64,000 bases of DNA from Mycolicibacterium sp. HK-90. GTDB taxonomy: Bacteria > Actinomycetota > Actinomycetes > Mycobacteriales > Mycobacteriaceae. Both the position numbers and the translations under genes were made by a program. The notes beneath the pieces are model-generated. The model was not told where the DNA came from and ran no database searches. It worked only from the letters and a program-made list of their open reading frames with translations. The stretch covers positions 5,208,001 to 5,272,000 of the forward strand of contig NZ_CP129613.1 of assembly GCF_030486405.1 (NCBI RefSeq), written 5' to 3'. Below are positions 17,371-24,820 of the stretch, piece after piece (position 1 is the stretch's first letter; each line of letters starts with the position of its first letter).

Positions 17371-18225
17371 CTACTTGAGCAGACGCGACATCCGCCGATC
17401 GGCCAGCACCTTGCCGCCCGTCTGACAGGTCGGGCAGTACTGGAACGACTTGTCGGCGAAAGACACCTCCCGCACCGTGTCACCGCACACCGGGCACGGC
17501 AACCCTGTGCGCGCGTGGACGCGCAGCCCAGAACGCTTCTCCCCCTTGAGCGTTGCGGCCTGTTGCCCCACCGACCTGGTGACCGCGTCGGTGAGCACCG
17601 AGATCATCGCGTCGTGCAGCGCGGCCAGCTGGGCATCGGTCAATTTGCCCGCGGTCGCGAACGGCGACAGCTTCGCCACGTGCAGGATCTCGTCGCTGTA
17701 GGCGTTGCCGATCCCGGCGATCACCTTCTGATCGGTGATCACGGTCTTGATCCGCCCGGAATTTCCGGCCAGCACGCCGGCCAGCGCGGCCGCATCCAGC
17801 GACAGCGCATCCGGCCCGAGTGACGCGATCTGCGGTACGTCCAGCGGATCGGCGACCACCCAGACCGCCAACCGCTTCTGCGTGCCGGCCTCGGTCAGGT
17901 CGAAACCCAACCCATCACCGAGGTGCACCCGCAGCGCGATCGGCCCCTTGCCCGGCTTGAGCGGGGTCGGCGCCAGCTTCTCCGACCAGCGCAGCCAACC
18001 CGCCCGCGACAGATGCGTGATCAGATGCCAGGGACCCACTTCGAGGCCGAGGTACTTACCCCAACGGTTCGCCCCGGTGACGGTCTGGCCATGGAGCGCC
18101 GTGGTCGGCGGATCGAACGTCTTGAGCACCGACAACGCGGACACGTCGATGCGGGTGACCTCCCGGCCGGTCGCATGCCGGCGCAGGTGATCGGCCAGCG
18201 CCTCGACTTCGGGCAGTTCGGGCAT
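17371..18225 (-). CDS. Fpg/Nei-family DNA glycosylase (Fpg2-like, full length)
   Basis: Base-excision repair enzyme (284 aa). The mature N-terminus is PELPEVEAL, with the catalytic Pro2 and Glu3. KGEKRSGLRVHARTG precedes a complete zinc finger with CPVC and CPTC pairs near residues 245-268. The helix-two-turn-helix region IAGIGNAYSDEIL is intact. The M. tuberculosis counterpart Rv0944 is, from memory, a truncated protein that keeps mainly the C-terminal part, so this intact copy is informative. It diverges from the FUSC gene. Confidence 0.9.
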   Translation of the reverse strand: MPELPEVEALADHLRRHATGREVTRIDVSALSVLKTFDPPTTALHGQTVTGANRWGKYLGLEVGPWHLITHLSRAGWLRWSEKLAPTPLKPGKGPIALRVHLGDGLGFDLTEAGTQKRLAVWVVADPLDVPQIASLGPDALSLDAAALAGVLAGNSGRIKTVITDQKVIAGIGNAYSDEILHVAKLSPFATAGKLTDAQLAALHDAMISVLTDAVTRSVGQQAATLKGEKRSGLRVHARTGLPCPVCGDTVREVSFADKSFQYCPTCQTGGKVLADRRMSRLLK

Positions 18226-18265
18226 GGCTCCAGTGTGTCAGCGAAACGCCGCGCATGCTGTAGAC

Positions 18266-20035
18266 ATGTCCGAGCGGCCTGCTCCCAGGGCGACCCCTCA
18301 CCCGCTGCGCACCGTCTTCGTGATCAACAGCGTGCCCCGCCGCTGGCCGTTCGCGCTGCGTGCCGGAATATGCATGGCGGTGCCGGTTCTGGTGGGCTGG
18401 CTGGCCGGTGACATCGCGGCCGGGCTGATCGCCACCATCGGCGGATTCACCTCGCTCTACGGCAGCGGCCGCCCGTATCTGAACCGCGGCGGGTTTCTGG
18501 CGGTGGTCGCGGTGTGCTTCGCCGCGGCGGTGGCACTCGGTGATTGGGCTTCCTCGGCGCCGTGGCTCGGCGTGCTGACCGTGACGATGATCGCGGCCGC
18601 GGCCACGCTGGTCTGCCATGCGCTGTCGGTCGGACCGCCCGGGGCCTACATGGTGGTGCTGGCCTGCGCGGCCGGTACCGGTACGCCCGCGACGCTGCAC
18701 CTCAGCCCGGGCCATCACGCCGCACTCGTCCTGGCCGGCGGCGCGTTCGCGTGGCTGGTGCACATGTCGGGTGCGCTCGTCCGTCCGCGCGGGCCGGAGA
18801 GGGCGGCCGTGGCCGCGGCAGCCGCCGCCGTCGCGGCCTACATCGACAGCATCGGATCCGAGGACAACTCCGCCCAGGCCGCGGCGCGCCACCGGGCCGC
18901 TCTCCTGCTGCACACCGCCTGGGTCACCCTGATCACCTATCAGCCGGTGCAGCCCAAACCGGACCAGGCGCTGTACCGGCTGCGGGTCGTCAACCGCCGC
19001 CTGCACGCCTTGTTCGCCGACGCGATGCGGGCGGCCGATGCCGGTGAGGCGGCACCGCCCGAAGGCGCCGCAGTGGCGCGGCACCTGGCCACCATTCCGG
19101 CCGACGCGATCACCGATGAGCATGGCGCCGAACGAGTGCCACTGGGCCGGCCCAGCGTGGGTCGGCTGCTGCGCCGGGCGCTCACGCCCGGATCGGTGTC
19201 ATCGCAACTGGCGGCGCGGGTCGGGATCGCGGTGCTCATCTCGGGCATCATCGCCGTGCTGATCTCGCAGGCCCTCACGATGACCCACGCCTATTGGGCG
19301 ATGGCCGCCGCGGTGCTCATGCTGCATCAGGGGTTCGACTGGCACCGCACCGTGGCGCGTGGCGTCGAGCGCACACTGGGCACCTGGCTCGGACTGGGTG
19401 TGGCCGGGTTGATCCTGGCGCTGCATCCGCAGGGCCTGTGGCTGGCGCTGGTGATCGGGGCGTTGCAGTTCCTCATCGAGATGTACGTGCTGCGCAACTA
19501 CACCTTGGCCGTCGTGTTCATCACGCCCGCCGCGCTGACCATCGCCTCGGGTGGCGCCCCCGTCGACGATCTCGGCGAACTGCTGCTCACCCGCGGCAGC
19601 GACACGTTGATCGGCTGCGCGGTGGCCCTGGCGGTGTACTGGGCGACGCAGCGTCTGCGTCACCCGACCGGTCTGCGACGGGCGGTCGCGGGCACCCTCG
19701 AGGCGATCACCGCCACCCTGCCCCACCTGGCCGCCGGCGACGCCACTTCCCCGGCTGCCCGCACCGAGCGGCGCGATCTGCAGTTGCGGGCGATGGAACT
19801 GCTGCCGGCCTATGACGCGAGCGTCGGCGGGTCGCCCGCGCAACGCCTTGCGGCCGAACGTATGTGGCCGACGGTCGTGGCCGCCGAACAACTCGCCTAC
19901 CGCACGCTGGCGGCCTGCTGGGCCGCCGAACGTGACGCCGACACCGAGGCCGGCGCCGACGCGGCCGCGGACACCGCGGCCGCGCTCACCGAGCAGGCCG
20001 AAGCCCTACGCGAGGGCCTTGACGAACGACAGTAG
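18266..20035 (+). CDS. FUSC-family membrane protein
   Basis: 589-residue protein with two membrane blocks, each of five to six helices (about residues 30-170 and 320-460), separated and followed by soluble helical regions, the layout of the fusaric-acid-resistance / aromatic acid exporter superfamily. The C-terminal block starts VGIAVLISGIIAVLIS and holds the HWAMAAAV-like segment AYWAMAAAVLMLHQG typical of FUSC_2. ATG 18266 was preferred to ATG 18224, which overlaps the divergent Fpg start. It overlaps the holin-like gene by 30 bases, tail to tail. Confidence 0.85.
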   Translation: MSERPAPRATPHPLRTVFVINSVPRRWPFALRAGICMAVPVLVGWLAGDIAAGLIATIGGFTSLYGSGRPYLNRGGFLAVVAVCFAAAVALGDWASSAPWLGVLTVTMIAAAATLVCHALSVGPPGAYMVVLACAAGTGTPATLHLSPGHHAALVLAGGAFAWLVHMSGALVRPRGPERAAVAAAAAAVAAYIDSIGSEDNSAQAAARHRAALLLHTAWVTLITYQPVQPKPDQALYRLRVVNRRLHALFADAMRAADAGEAAPPEGAAVARHLATIPADAITDEHGAERVPLGRPSVGRLLRRALTPGSVSSQLAARVGIAVLISGIIAVLISQALTMTHAYWAMAAAVLMLHQGFDWHRTVARGVERTLGTWLGLGVAGLILALHPQGLWLALVIGALQFLIEMYVLRNYTLAVVFITPAALTIASGGAPVDDLGELLLTRGSDTLIGCAVALAVYWATQRLRHPTGLRRAVAGTLEAITATLPHLAAGDATSPAARTERRDLQLRAMELLPAYDASVGGSPAQRLAAERMWPTVVAAEQLAYRTLAACWAAERDADTEAGADAAADTAAALTEQAEALREGLDERQ

Positions 20036-20389
20036 CCAGCTGACCAGCGACAGCACGATGGCCGCCCAGATGGCGGTCCACCAGAACTGGTCGATGTGCA
20101 GACCCCAGTGCGTGGTGTGATCGGTGATCCACGAGGTGATCCACAACATCAGCGCATTGATCACGATGTGGATCAGCCCGAGGGTGAGGATGTAGAGCGG
20201 GATCGACAGGATCTGCACGATGGGCTTGATGAACGCGTTGACCAGACCGAAGATCACCGCGACGACGAAGATGATGCCGACCCTGGCGATGGTCGTGTCG
20301 CCCCCGATGAAGTAGATCCCCGGCACGATGAGAGTGACGACCCAGAGCGCGAATCCGGTTATCGCGGCGCGCAGGAGAAATGAGCTCAT
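20006..20389 (-). CDS. phage holin family (YvlD-like) membrane protein
   Basis: 127-residue, four-helix membrane protein with the motif GLVNAFIKPIVQILSIP and LYILTLGLIHIVINALML, characteristic of the chromosomal phage_holin_4_2/YvlD family. Despite the name these are not phage genes; some have stress roles. It follows cobF on the same strand after six bases, so the two are probably co-transcribed. Confidence 0.85.
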   Translation of the reverse strand: MSSFLLRAAITGFALWVVTLIVPGIYFIGGDTTIARVGIIFVVAVIFGLVNAFIKPIVQILSIPLYILTLGLIHIVINALMLWITSWITDHTTHWGLHIDQFWWTAIWAAIVLSLVSWLLSFVKALA

Positions 20390-20395
20390 GGCGGT

Positions 20396-21154
20396 CTAGT
20401 CTGCCGAGCGCAGCAGGTACGTGTCCATGATCCAACCGTGACGGGTTCTGGCTTCGTCACGCGCAGCAACGATTTCGTCGCCGATCTCCCCGACCGTTCC
20501 CGCGTAGAGCAACTCGTCGGGCGTGCCGAGATACGCACCCCACCAGATCCGGGTCTCCGGCGCGCACTGCTGGAACGAGCAGTCGGCATCGAGCATCACC
20601 ACGGCACTCCCGGTCAGGCCGTGCTCACGCAACTGGCGTCCGGTGGTGATGAGCACCGGTTCGCCGACATCGTTGAGCGGGATGCGGTGACGCGCGGTCA
20701 AGACCTGGATCGCGGTGATGCCGGGGATCACGTCATAGGTGAACTCGACGTGCTCGGCGACCATCTCCAAGATCCGCAGGGTGCTGTCGTACAGTGACGG
20801 ATCGCCCCAGGCCAGAAAGGCCCCGGTGCCGTCGGGCCCGAGTTCGGTCTCGATCGCCTCGGCCCAGATCCGGGCCCGCTCGGCATGCCAGTCGGCGACC
20901 ACCTGGCGGTAGCCCGGAGCGTCGCCCGCGGCCGCCCGCGGCGGGTCGACCAGCTCGACGAACCGGTAGCCAGGCTCGGTGATGAACCGGTCGCAGATGA
21001 GCTTGCGCACGGCCACCAGATCGTCTGCCGAGCCCCGGCGCGGACCCTTGTCCATCGCGAAGAACACCTGCGTGTCGTTGAGCGCGGAAACGGCCTGGGC
21101 CGTGACGAAGTCCGGGTCACCGGCCCCGATTCCGATGACATGGATACGACGCAC
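20396..21154 (-). CDS. cobF: precorrin-6A synthase (deacetylating) CobF
   Basis: SAM-dependent C1 methyltransferase of the aerobic cobalamin pathway, which methylates precorrin-5 with loss of acetate. 252 aa. The methylase fold is recognised from VIGIGAGDPDFVT at the N-terminus, LAWGDPSLYDSTLRI and VIPGITAIQVLTARH in the middle, the latter giving the CobF subgroup. Start is GTG 21154. cobF is reported missing from the M. tuberculosis complex and present in environmental mycobacteria, fitting this host. It is isolated from other cob genes here. Confidence 0.92.
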   Translation of the reverse strand: MRRIHVIGIGAGDPDFVTAQAVSALNDTQVFFAMDKGPRRGSADDLVAVRKLICDRFITEPGYRFVELVDPPRAAAGDAPGYRQVVADWHAERARIWAEAIETELGPDGTGAFLAWGDPSLYDSTLRILEMVAEHVEFTYDVIPGITAIQVLTARHRIPLNDVGEPVLITTGRQLREHGLTGSAVVMLDADCSFQQCAPETRIWWGAYLGTPDELLYAGTVGEIGDEIVAARDEARTRHGWIMDTYLLRSAD

Positions 21155-21178
21155 AGACGAAGGTTAACCGAACCAGAA

Positions 21179-21206
21179 CCGGGTACCCGAAGTATCCGGT
21201 ACCCGG
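21179..21206. promoter_or_regulatory. inverted repeat, candidate operator before the diiron oxygenase
   Basis: CCGGGTACC (21179-21187) and GGTACCCGG (21198-21206) are a perfect 9-bp inverted repeat with a 10-base spacer. It lies five bases before the -35 element at 21211 and 25 bases upstream of the cobF start on the other strand, so it could serve either gene. Confidence 0.5.
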
Positions 21207-21210
21207 GGTA

Positions 21211-21240
21211 TTGACATCACACATTGTCGGTACCTAACGT
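21211..21240 (+). promoter_or_regulatory. candidate sigma-A promoter of the diiron oxygenase gene
   Basis: A consensus -35 TTGACA at 21211-21216 is followed after 18 bases by TAACGT at 21235-21240. The GTG start is 35 bases further on, preceded by GAAGGGA. The perfect -35 hexamer makes this one of the clearest promoters in the window; the -10 is weaker. Confidence 0.5.
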
Positions 21241-21275
21241 CGGAGCAGGGCAACCACAACGAAGGGACGTCAACG

Positions 21276-22547
21276 GTGACAGCTTCGGTCAGATCCGGTG
21301 CCACATCGGACAATGCCGCGGCGCGGGACGCGTTTTCCGCGCGCCTGCTCAAGGGCTCGGTGCGCAAGTCGTATGCGCCGGTCGTCGACATCGACTGGCA
21401 TGCGCCGCTGGATCCGGACAAGTTCTTCCTGCCCCCGCGGATCGTATCGCTGTATGGAACCCCGTTGTGGGACAACATGTCCCGTGAGGAGCAGATCGAA
21501 CTTTCACGCCAGGAGCTGGCCAACACCCTCTCTGCCGGGATCTGGTTCGAGAACATCCTCAATCAGTCGCTGCTGCGCAAGATGATGCACCAGGACCCCA
21601 CCTCGCACTCCACGCACTACGAGCTCACCGAGCTGGGCGACGAGACCCGACACATGGTGATGTTCGGCAAGGCCATCGACAAGATCGGCGCCAAGCCCGT
21701 GCGGCCCCGGCTGTACCAGCGCATCGTCATCAACTCCCTGCCGTTCGTGTTCCGCGGGTCCGTGCTGTGGGTGGCCGCGCTGGTCGGTGAGGAGATCTTC
21801 GACTCGCTCCAACGGCAGATGATGGATGATCCCGAGCTGCAGCCAATGGTCCAGCGGCTCATGCGCATTCACGTCACCGAAGAGGCCCGGCACATCCAGT
21901 TCGCGCGGGACGGCCTGCGTAAGCGCACCCCGTTCATGCCCTGGTACAAGAAGGCCTGGGTGGCCAACCTGAACGGCGCAGGCGGGCCGTTCTTCCGTTA
22001 CCTGTTCACCAACAAGGTGCAGTACGCGCGCGTCGGCCTGGATGCGCGCGCCGCACGCCGGATGGCCCGGGCCAGCGCTCACCGCCGCGAGGTGCAGATC
22101 TCCGGGTTCGCCCCGCTGGCCGCCTTCCTCGAGGAGGTCGGGCTGATGGGCCGTGTCGGCCGCCGGATGTGGCGGCGCGCCGGGTTCCTGCCGGCGCGCA
22201 CCCCGGACGGCCTCACCGCCCTGTCGGCCGCTCCCGCCGGTTCCGGCGAGGGCGTGACCGAGGAGGTGTACGACGGGTTCGCGGTGCTCGACACCGGTGG
22301 CGACGATCGTCGGGTGCACGTGCGGCTGGCCGGACACCTGGATCCGATCGACGGCAAGTTCCACTGGCGCGGAACGATTCTCGACGCGCCGAAGTCCGTC
22401 GCCCCTGGACCGGTACGCATCAGCATCGGTACCCGCACCGTCGATGCCCGCATCACCGAACGCACCTCGCAGGGCACGCACTCGATCGCCGGCGTGGGCG
22501 AACCGCCCTTCGAACTCGAGGGTGCGGACGTCACGGTCGCCGGATGA
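21276..22547 (+). CDS. AurF-like diiron oxygenase with C-terminal DUF4873 domain
   Basis: 423-residue protein. Residues about 60-300 form a ferritin-like helical bundle with diiron ligands: Glu in SAGIWFENIL, the E-x-x-H in LGDETRHMVMF, Glu in VGEEIFDSL and E-x-x-H in TEEARHIQFARD. This is the p-aminobenzoate N-oxygenase (AurF) class, which oxidises arylamines or alcohol/amine groups. The last ~110 residues (VYDGFAVLDTGGDDRRVHV onward) match the DUF4873 beta domain often attached to mycobacterial monooxygenases. GTG start with upstream GAAGGGA. The substrate is unknown. It overlaps the MFS gene tail by 17 bases. Confidence 0.85.
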   Translation: MTASVRSGATSDNAAARDAFSARLLKGSVRKSYAPVVDIDWHAPLDPDKFFLPPRIVSLYGTPLWDNMSREEQIELSRQELANTLSAGIWFENILNQSLLRKMMHQDPTSHSTHYELTELGDETRHMVMFGKAIDKIGAKPVRPRLYQRIVINSLPFVFRGSVLWVAALVGEEIFDSLQRQMMDDPELQPMVQRLMRIHVTEEARHIQFARDGLRKRTPFMPWYKKAWVANLNGAGGPFFRYLFTNKVQYARVGLDARAARRMARASAHRREVQISGFAPLAAFLEEVGLMGRVGRRMWRRAGFLPARTPDGLTALSAAPAGSGEGVTEEVYDGFAVLDTGGDDRRVHVRLAGHLDPIDGKFHWRGTILDAPKSVAPGPVRISIGTRTVDARITERTSQGTHSIAGVGEPPFELEGADVTVAG

Positions 22548-23706
22548 GCACGGAGCGGCCGAGCAACCCGGCCGCGAACACCGCACCGCAGATCCCGGAG
22601 ATCAGCAGTGGCAGCTGGCCGGGCTGACCTGGAACCGCAGTCCAGAGCAGTCCGGCCCATATCCCCGCGCCCAACACGGCGAATCCGCTCAGGCCCTGGA
22701 ACACTCCTTGGGCACTGCCCTGCAGGTCAGACCCGACCAGCGCCGACACCCAGGCCTTGCTGACGCCGTCGGTGCAGCCGGTGAACAGGCCGTAGGACCC
22801 GATCAGCAGCCAGGCCACCAGCGGGTCGGTGGTCAGCCCCAGCCCGGTGTAACCGATCGCGAAGAACACCAGGCCGATACCGAACACCGGTAACCGCCCG
22901 ATCCGGTCGGCCAGCAGCCCCGCGGGAAAGCTGGAGATGGCGTACACCGCGTTGTAGGTGACGTAGGCCAGGATCACCTCGACCACCGAGAAGCCGATCT
23001 CGTTGAGCCGCAACAAGAGCAGCGCGTCGGGGAAATTCACCAGGCCGAACGCCACCAGCACGGCCGTCACCCGCCAGTACCTCCCCGGCAGATCACGCAC
23101 CCGGGCGAAGATCGGCTGGCGCTCTCTGACCGGCTGGGTGCGCCGTTTTTCGGCCACCAGGAACACCAGAAGGACGCTGAGGACCGCGGGCACCACCGCC
23201 ACCCACAACAGGGGTGCGATCTGGTGGTCGAGCAGTTCGTAGCCGGCCAGGCCCAGCAGCGGCCCGAGCACCGCCCCGAAGGTGTCCATCGCGCGGTGGA
23301 ATCCGAACACCCGGCCGCGGGCGGCGTCGTCGATCCCGGCCACCAACAGCGCATCGCGGGGGGCGCCGCGGATGCCCTTGCCCAACCGGTCGACCACCCG
23401 GCCCGCGAGCACGCCGGACCACGCACCGGCGGCCGCGACCATCACCTTGCCCAACGCCGCCATCCCGTAGCCGGTGGCGATCAGCGGACGCTTGGCGAAG
23501 CGATCCCCGAGCGGGCCCGCAGCCAGCTTGGTCATCGCGGCCGCCCCTTCGGCCGCCCCCTCCACCGCGCCTACCACCGCGGGCGGCGCGCCGAGCACGG
23601 TCGTCAGATAGATCGGCAGCAATGGGTAGAGCAGTTCACTCGCAGCGTCCTGCAGGAAGGACACCGCCGACAGCACCCGTACGTTGCGGGTCAGCCAGTC
23701 GGGCAC
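22531..23706 (-). CDS. MFS transporter
   Basis: Twelve-helix major facilitator (391 aa from GTG 23706). The A-motif is GPLGDRFAKRPLI between helices 2 and 3, with GKGIRGAPRDALL after helix 4, a motif of a drug/sugar-type MFS subfamily. A longer in-frame ATG at 23778 would run through the KstR-type operator and into the divergent gene, so the GTG was chosen. Substrate unknown. The shared divergent promoter region carries the KstR-type palindrome. Confidence 0.85.
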   Translation of the reverse strand: MPDWLTRNVRVLSAVSFLQDAASELLYPLLPIYLTTVLGAPPAVVGAVEGAAEGAAAMTKLAAGPLGDRFAKRPLIATGYGMAALGKVMVAAAGAWSGVLAGRVVDRLGKGIRGAPRDALLVAGIDDAARGRVFGFHRAMDTFGAVLGPLLGLAGYELLDHQIAPLLWVAVVPAVLSVLLVFLVAEKRRTQPVRERQPIFARVRDLPGRYWRVTAVLVAFGLVNFPDALLLLRLNEIGFSVVEVILAYVTYNAVYAISSFPAGLLADRIGRLPVFGIGLVFFAIGYTGLGLTTDPLVAWLLIGSYGLFTGCTDGVSKAWVSALVGSDLQGSAQGVFQGLSGFAVLGAGIWAGLLWTAVPGQPGQLPLLISGICGAVFAAGLLGRSVLIRRP

Positions 23707-23740
23707 CCGGTCATCATGCCTGCCCGATCGGCTCCATAGA

Positions 23741-23758
23741 ACTAGAACACGTTCTAGT
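23741..23758. promoter_or_regulatory. KstR-type operator
   Basis: ACTAGAACACGTTCTAGT is a palindrome with 8-bp arms. Its core 23743-23756 fits the published KstR consensus TNNAACNNGTTNNA exactly. KstR is the TetR-family repressor of cholesterol-catabolic genes. The site is 9 bases before the LLM oxidoreductase ATG and 35 bases before the MFS GTG on the other strand, well placed to repress both. Confidence 0.8.
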
Positions 23759-23767
23759 GTGTACGGC

Positions 23768-24631
23768 ATGCGGTTCACCTACGCCGAAGCCATGACCGAT
23801 CCCACCTACTACATCCCGTTGGCCCAGGCGGCCGAGGCGGCCGGCTATCACGCCATGACGATCGCCGACAGCGTCGCCTACCCGTTCGAATCCGATTCGA
23901 AGTACCCGTACACGCCCGACGGCAACCGGGAGTTCCTCGACGGCAAACCGTTCGTCGAGGCCTTCGTGCTGGCGTCGGCCCTGTGCGCCGCCACCACGAC
24001 GCTCAAGTACAACTTCTTCGTGCTCAAGCTGCCGATCCGCCCGCCGGCCCTGGTGGCCAAGCAGGTCGGCTCACTTAACGCACTGTTCGACAACCGGCTG
24101 GGGCTCGGGGTCGGCACCAGCCCGTGGCCCGAGGACTACGAGTTGATGGGTGTGCCGTTCGCGCGGCGGGGCAAGCGGATGGACGAGTGCATCGACATCA
24201 TCCGCGGGCTGACCAGCGGCGACTACTTCGAGTACCACGGCGAGTTCTACGACATCCCCAAGACCAAGATGACCCCGGCTCCGTCGAAGCCCGTGTCGAT
24301 CCTGGTCGGTGGGCATGCCGAGGCCGCCCTGCGCCGTGCGGCCCGCAACGACGGGTGGATGCACGGCGGTGGAACCGACGATCTCGACGTCCTGCTCAAC
24401 CGACTCGACGAGATTCGAGCGGAGGAAGGCCGGACCGGACCGTTTGAGGTCCACGTCATCTCCGCCGACGCGTATACGCCCGACGGCATCAAACGGCTTG
24501 AGGACAAGGGCGTCACCGACGTGATCGTCGGCTTCCGCCTGCCGTACATCATGGGCGACGACCCCGAGCCGTTGGACCGCAAGATCCGGCACCTGGAGAA
24601 GTTCGCGGAGAACGTCATCGCCAAGGTCTAG
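23768..24631 (+). CDS. LLM-class (F420-dependent-type) oxidoreductase, Rv0940c-like
   Basis: 287-residue luciferase-like TIM-barrel flavin/F420 enzyme. Features are the N-terminal MRFTYAEAMTDPTYYIPLA strand/helix, RLGLGVGTSPWPEDYELMG with the subfamily turn, and KPVSILVGGHAEAALRRAA near the C-terminus. ATG 23768 lies just after the KstR-type palindrome. The gene corresponds in place and length to Rv0940c. A role in steroid side-chain or ring metabolism would follow from KstR control, but the reaction is not known. Confidence 0.9.
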   Translation: MRFTYAEAMTDPTYYIPLAQAAEAAGYHAMTIADSVAYPFESDSKYPYTPDGNREFLDGKPFVEAFVLASALCAATTTLKYNFFVLKLPIRPPALVAKQVGSLNALFDNRLGLGVGTSPWPEDYELMGVPFARRGKRMDECIDIIRGLTSGDYFEYHGEFYDIPKTKMTPAPSKPVSILVGGHAEAALRRAARNDGWMHGGGTDDLDVLLNRLDEIRAEEGRTGPFEVHVISADAYTPDGIKRLEDKGVTDVIVGFRLPYIMGDDPEPLDRKIRHLEKFAENVIAKV

Positions 24632-24650
24632 GGCGTTATCGTTGCGCCGT

Positions 24651-24701
24651 TTTCCACAGCTGGGTCGCGGCCGGCGCCGATCAACAGCCCAGGTGTGGAA
24701 A
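24651..24701. repeat. long imperfect inverted repeat in the LLM-MFS gap
   Basis: TTTCCACAGCTGGG (24651-24664) and CCCAGGTGTGGAAA (24688-24701) pair at 13 of 14 positions around a 23-base loop. It starts 20 bases after the LLM gene stop. It may act as a terminator for that gene or bind a regulator of the next MFS gene. TTTCCACA resembles a DnaA box by one or two mismatches. A second inverted repeat, AGCGTTG 24750-24756 with CAACGCT 24773-24779, follows before the MFS gene. Confidence 0.5.
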
Positions 24702-24820
24702 GCGGTGGGCATCGAACGATGAATTTGAGGGAACAGCGGGCGCGCCGTTAGCGTTGCACCCGCCGTTCTCGCCAACGCTGTCCGAGAGCTCCAATCAGTG
24801 AACCCTCGGAAAGCCTGCAT

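Noticed and set aside
20006..20389. Prophage remnant because of the holin-family protein
   Set aside because: YvlD-type holin-like proteins are ordinary chromosomal genes and no other phage gene is nearby.
24651..24701. Replication origin because of DnaA-box-like TTTCCACA sequences
   Set aside because: Only two imperfect boxes, no AT-rich unwinding region and no dnaA/dnaN neighbours.
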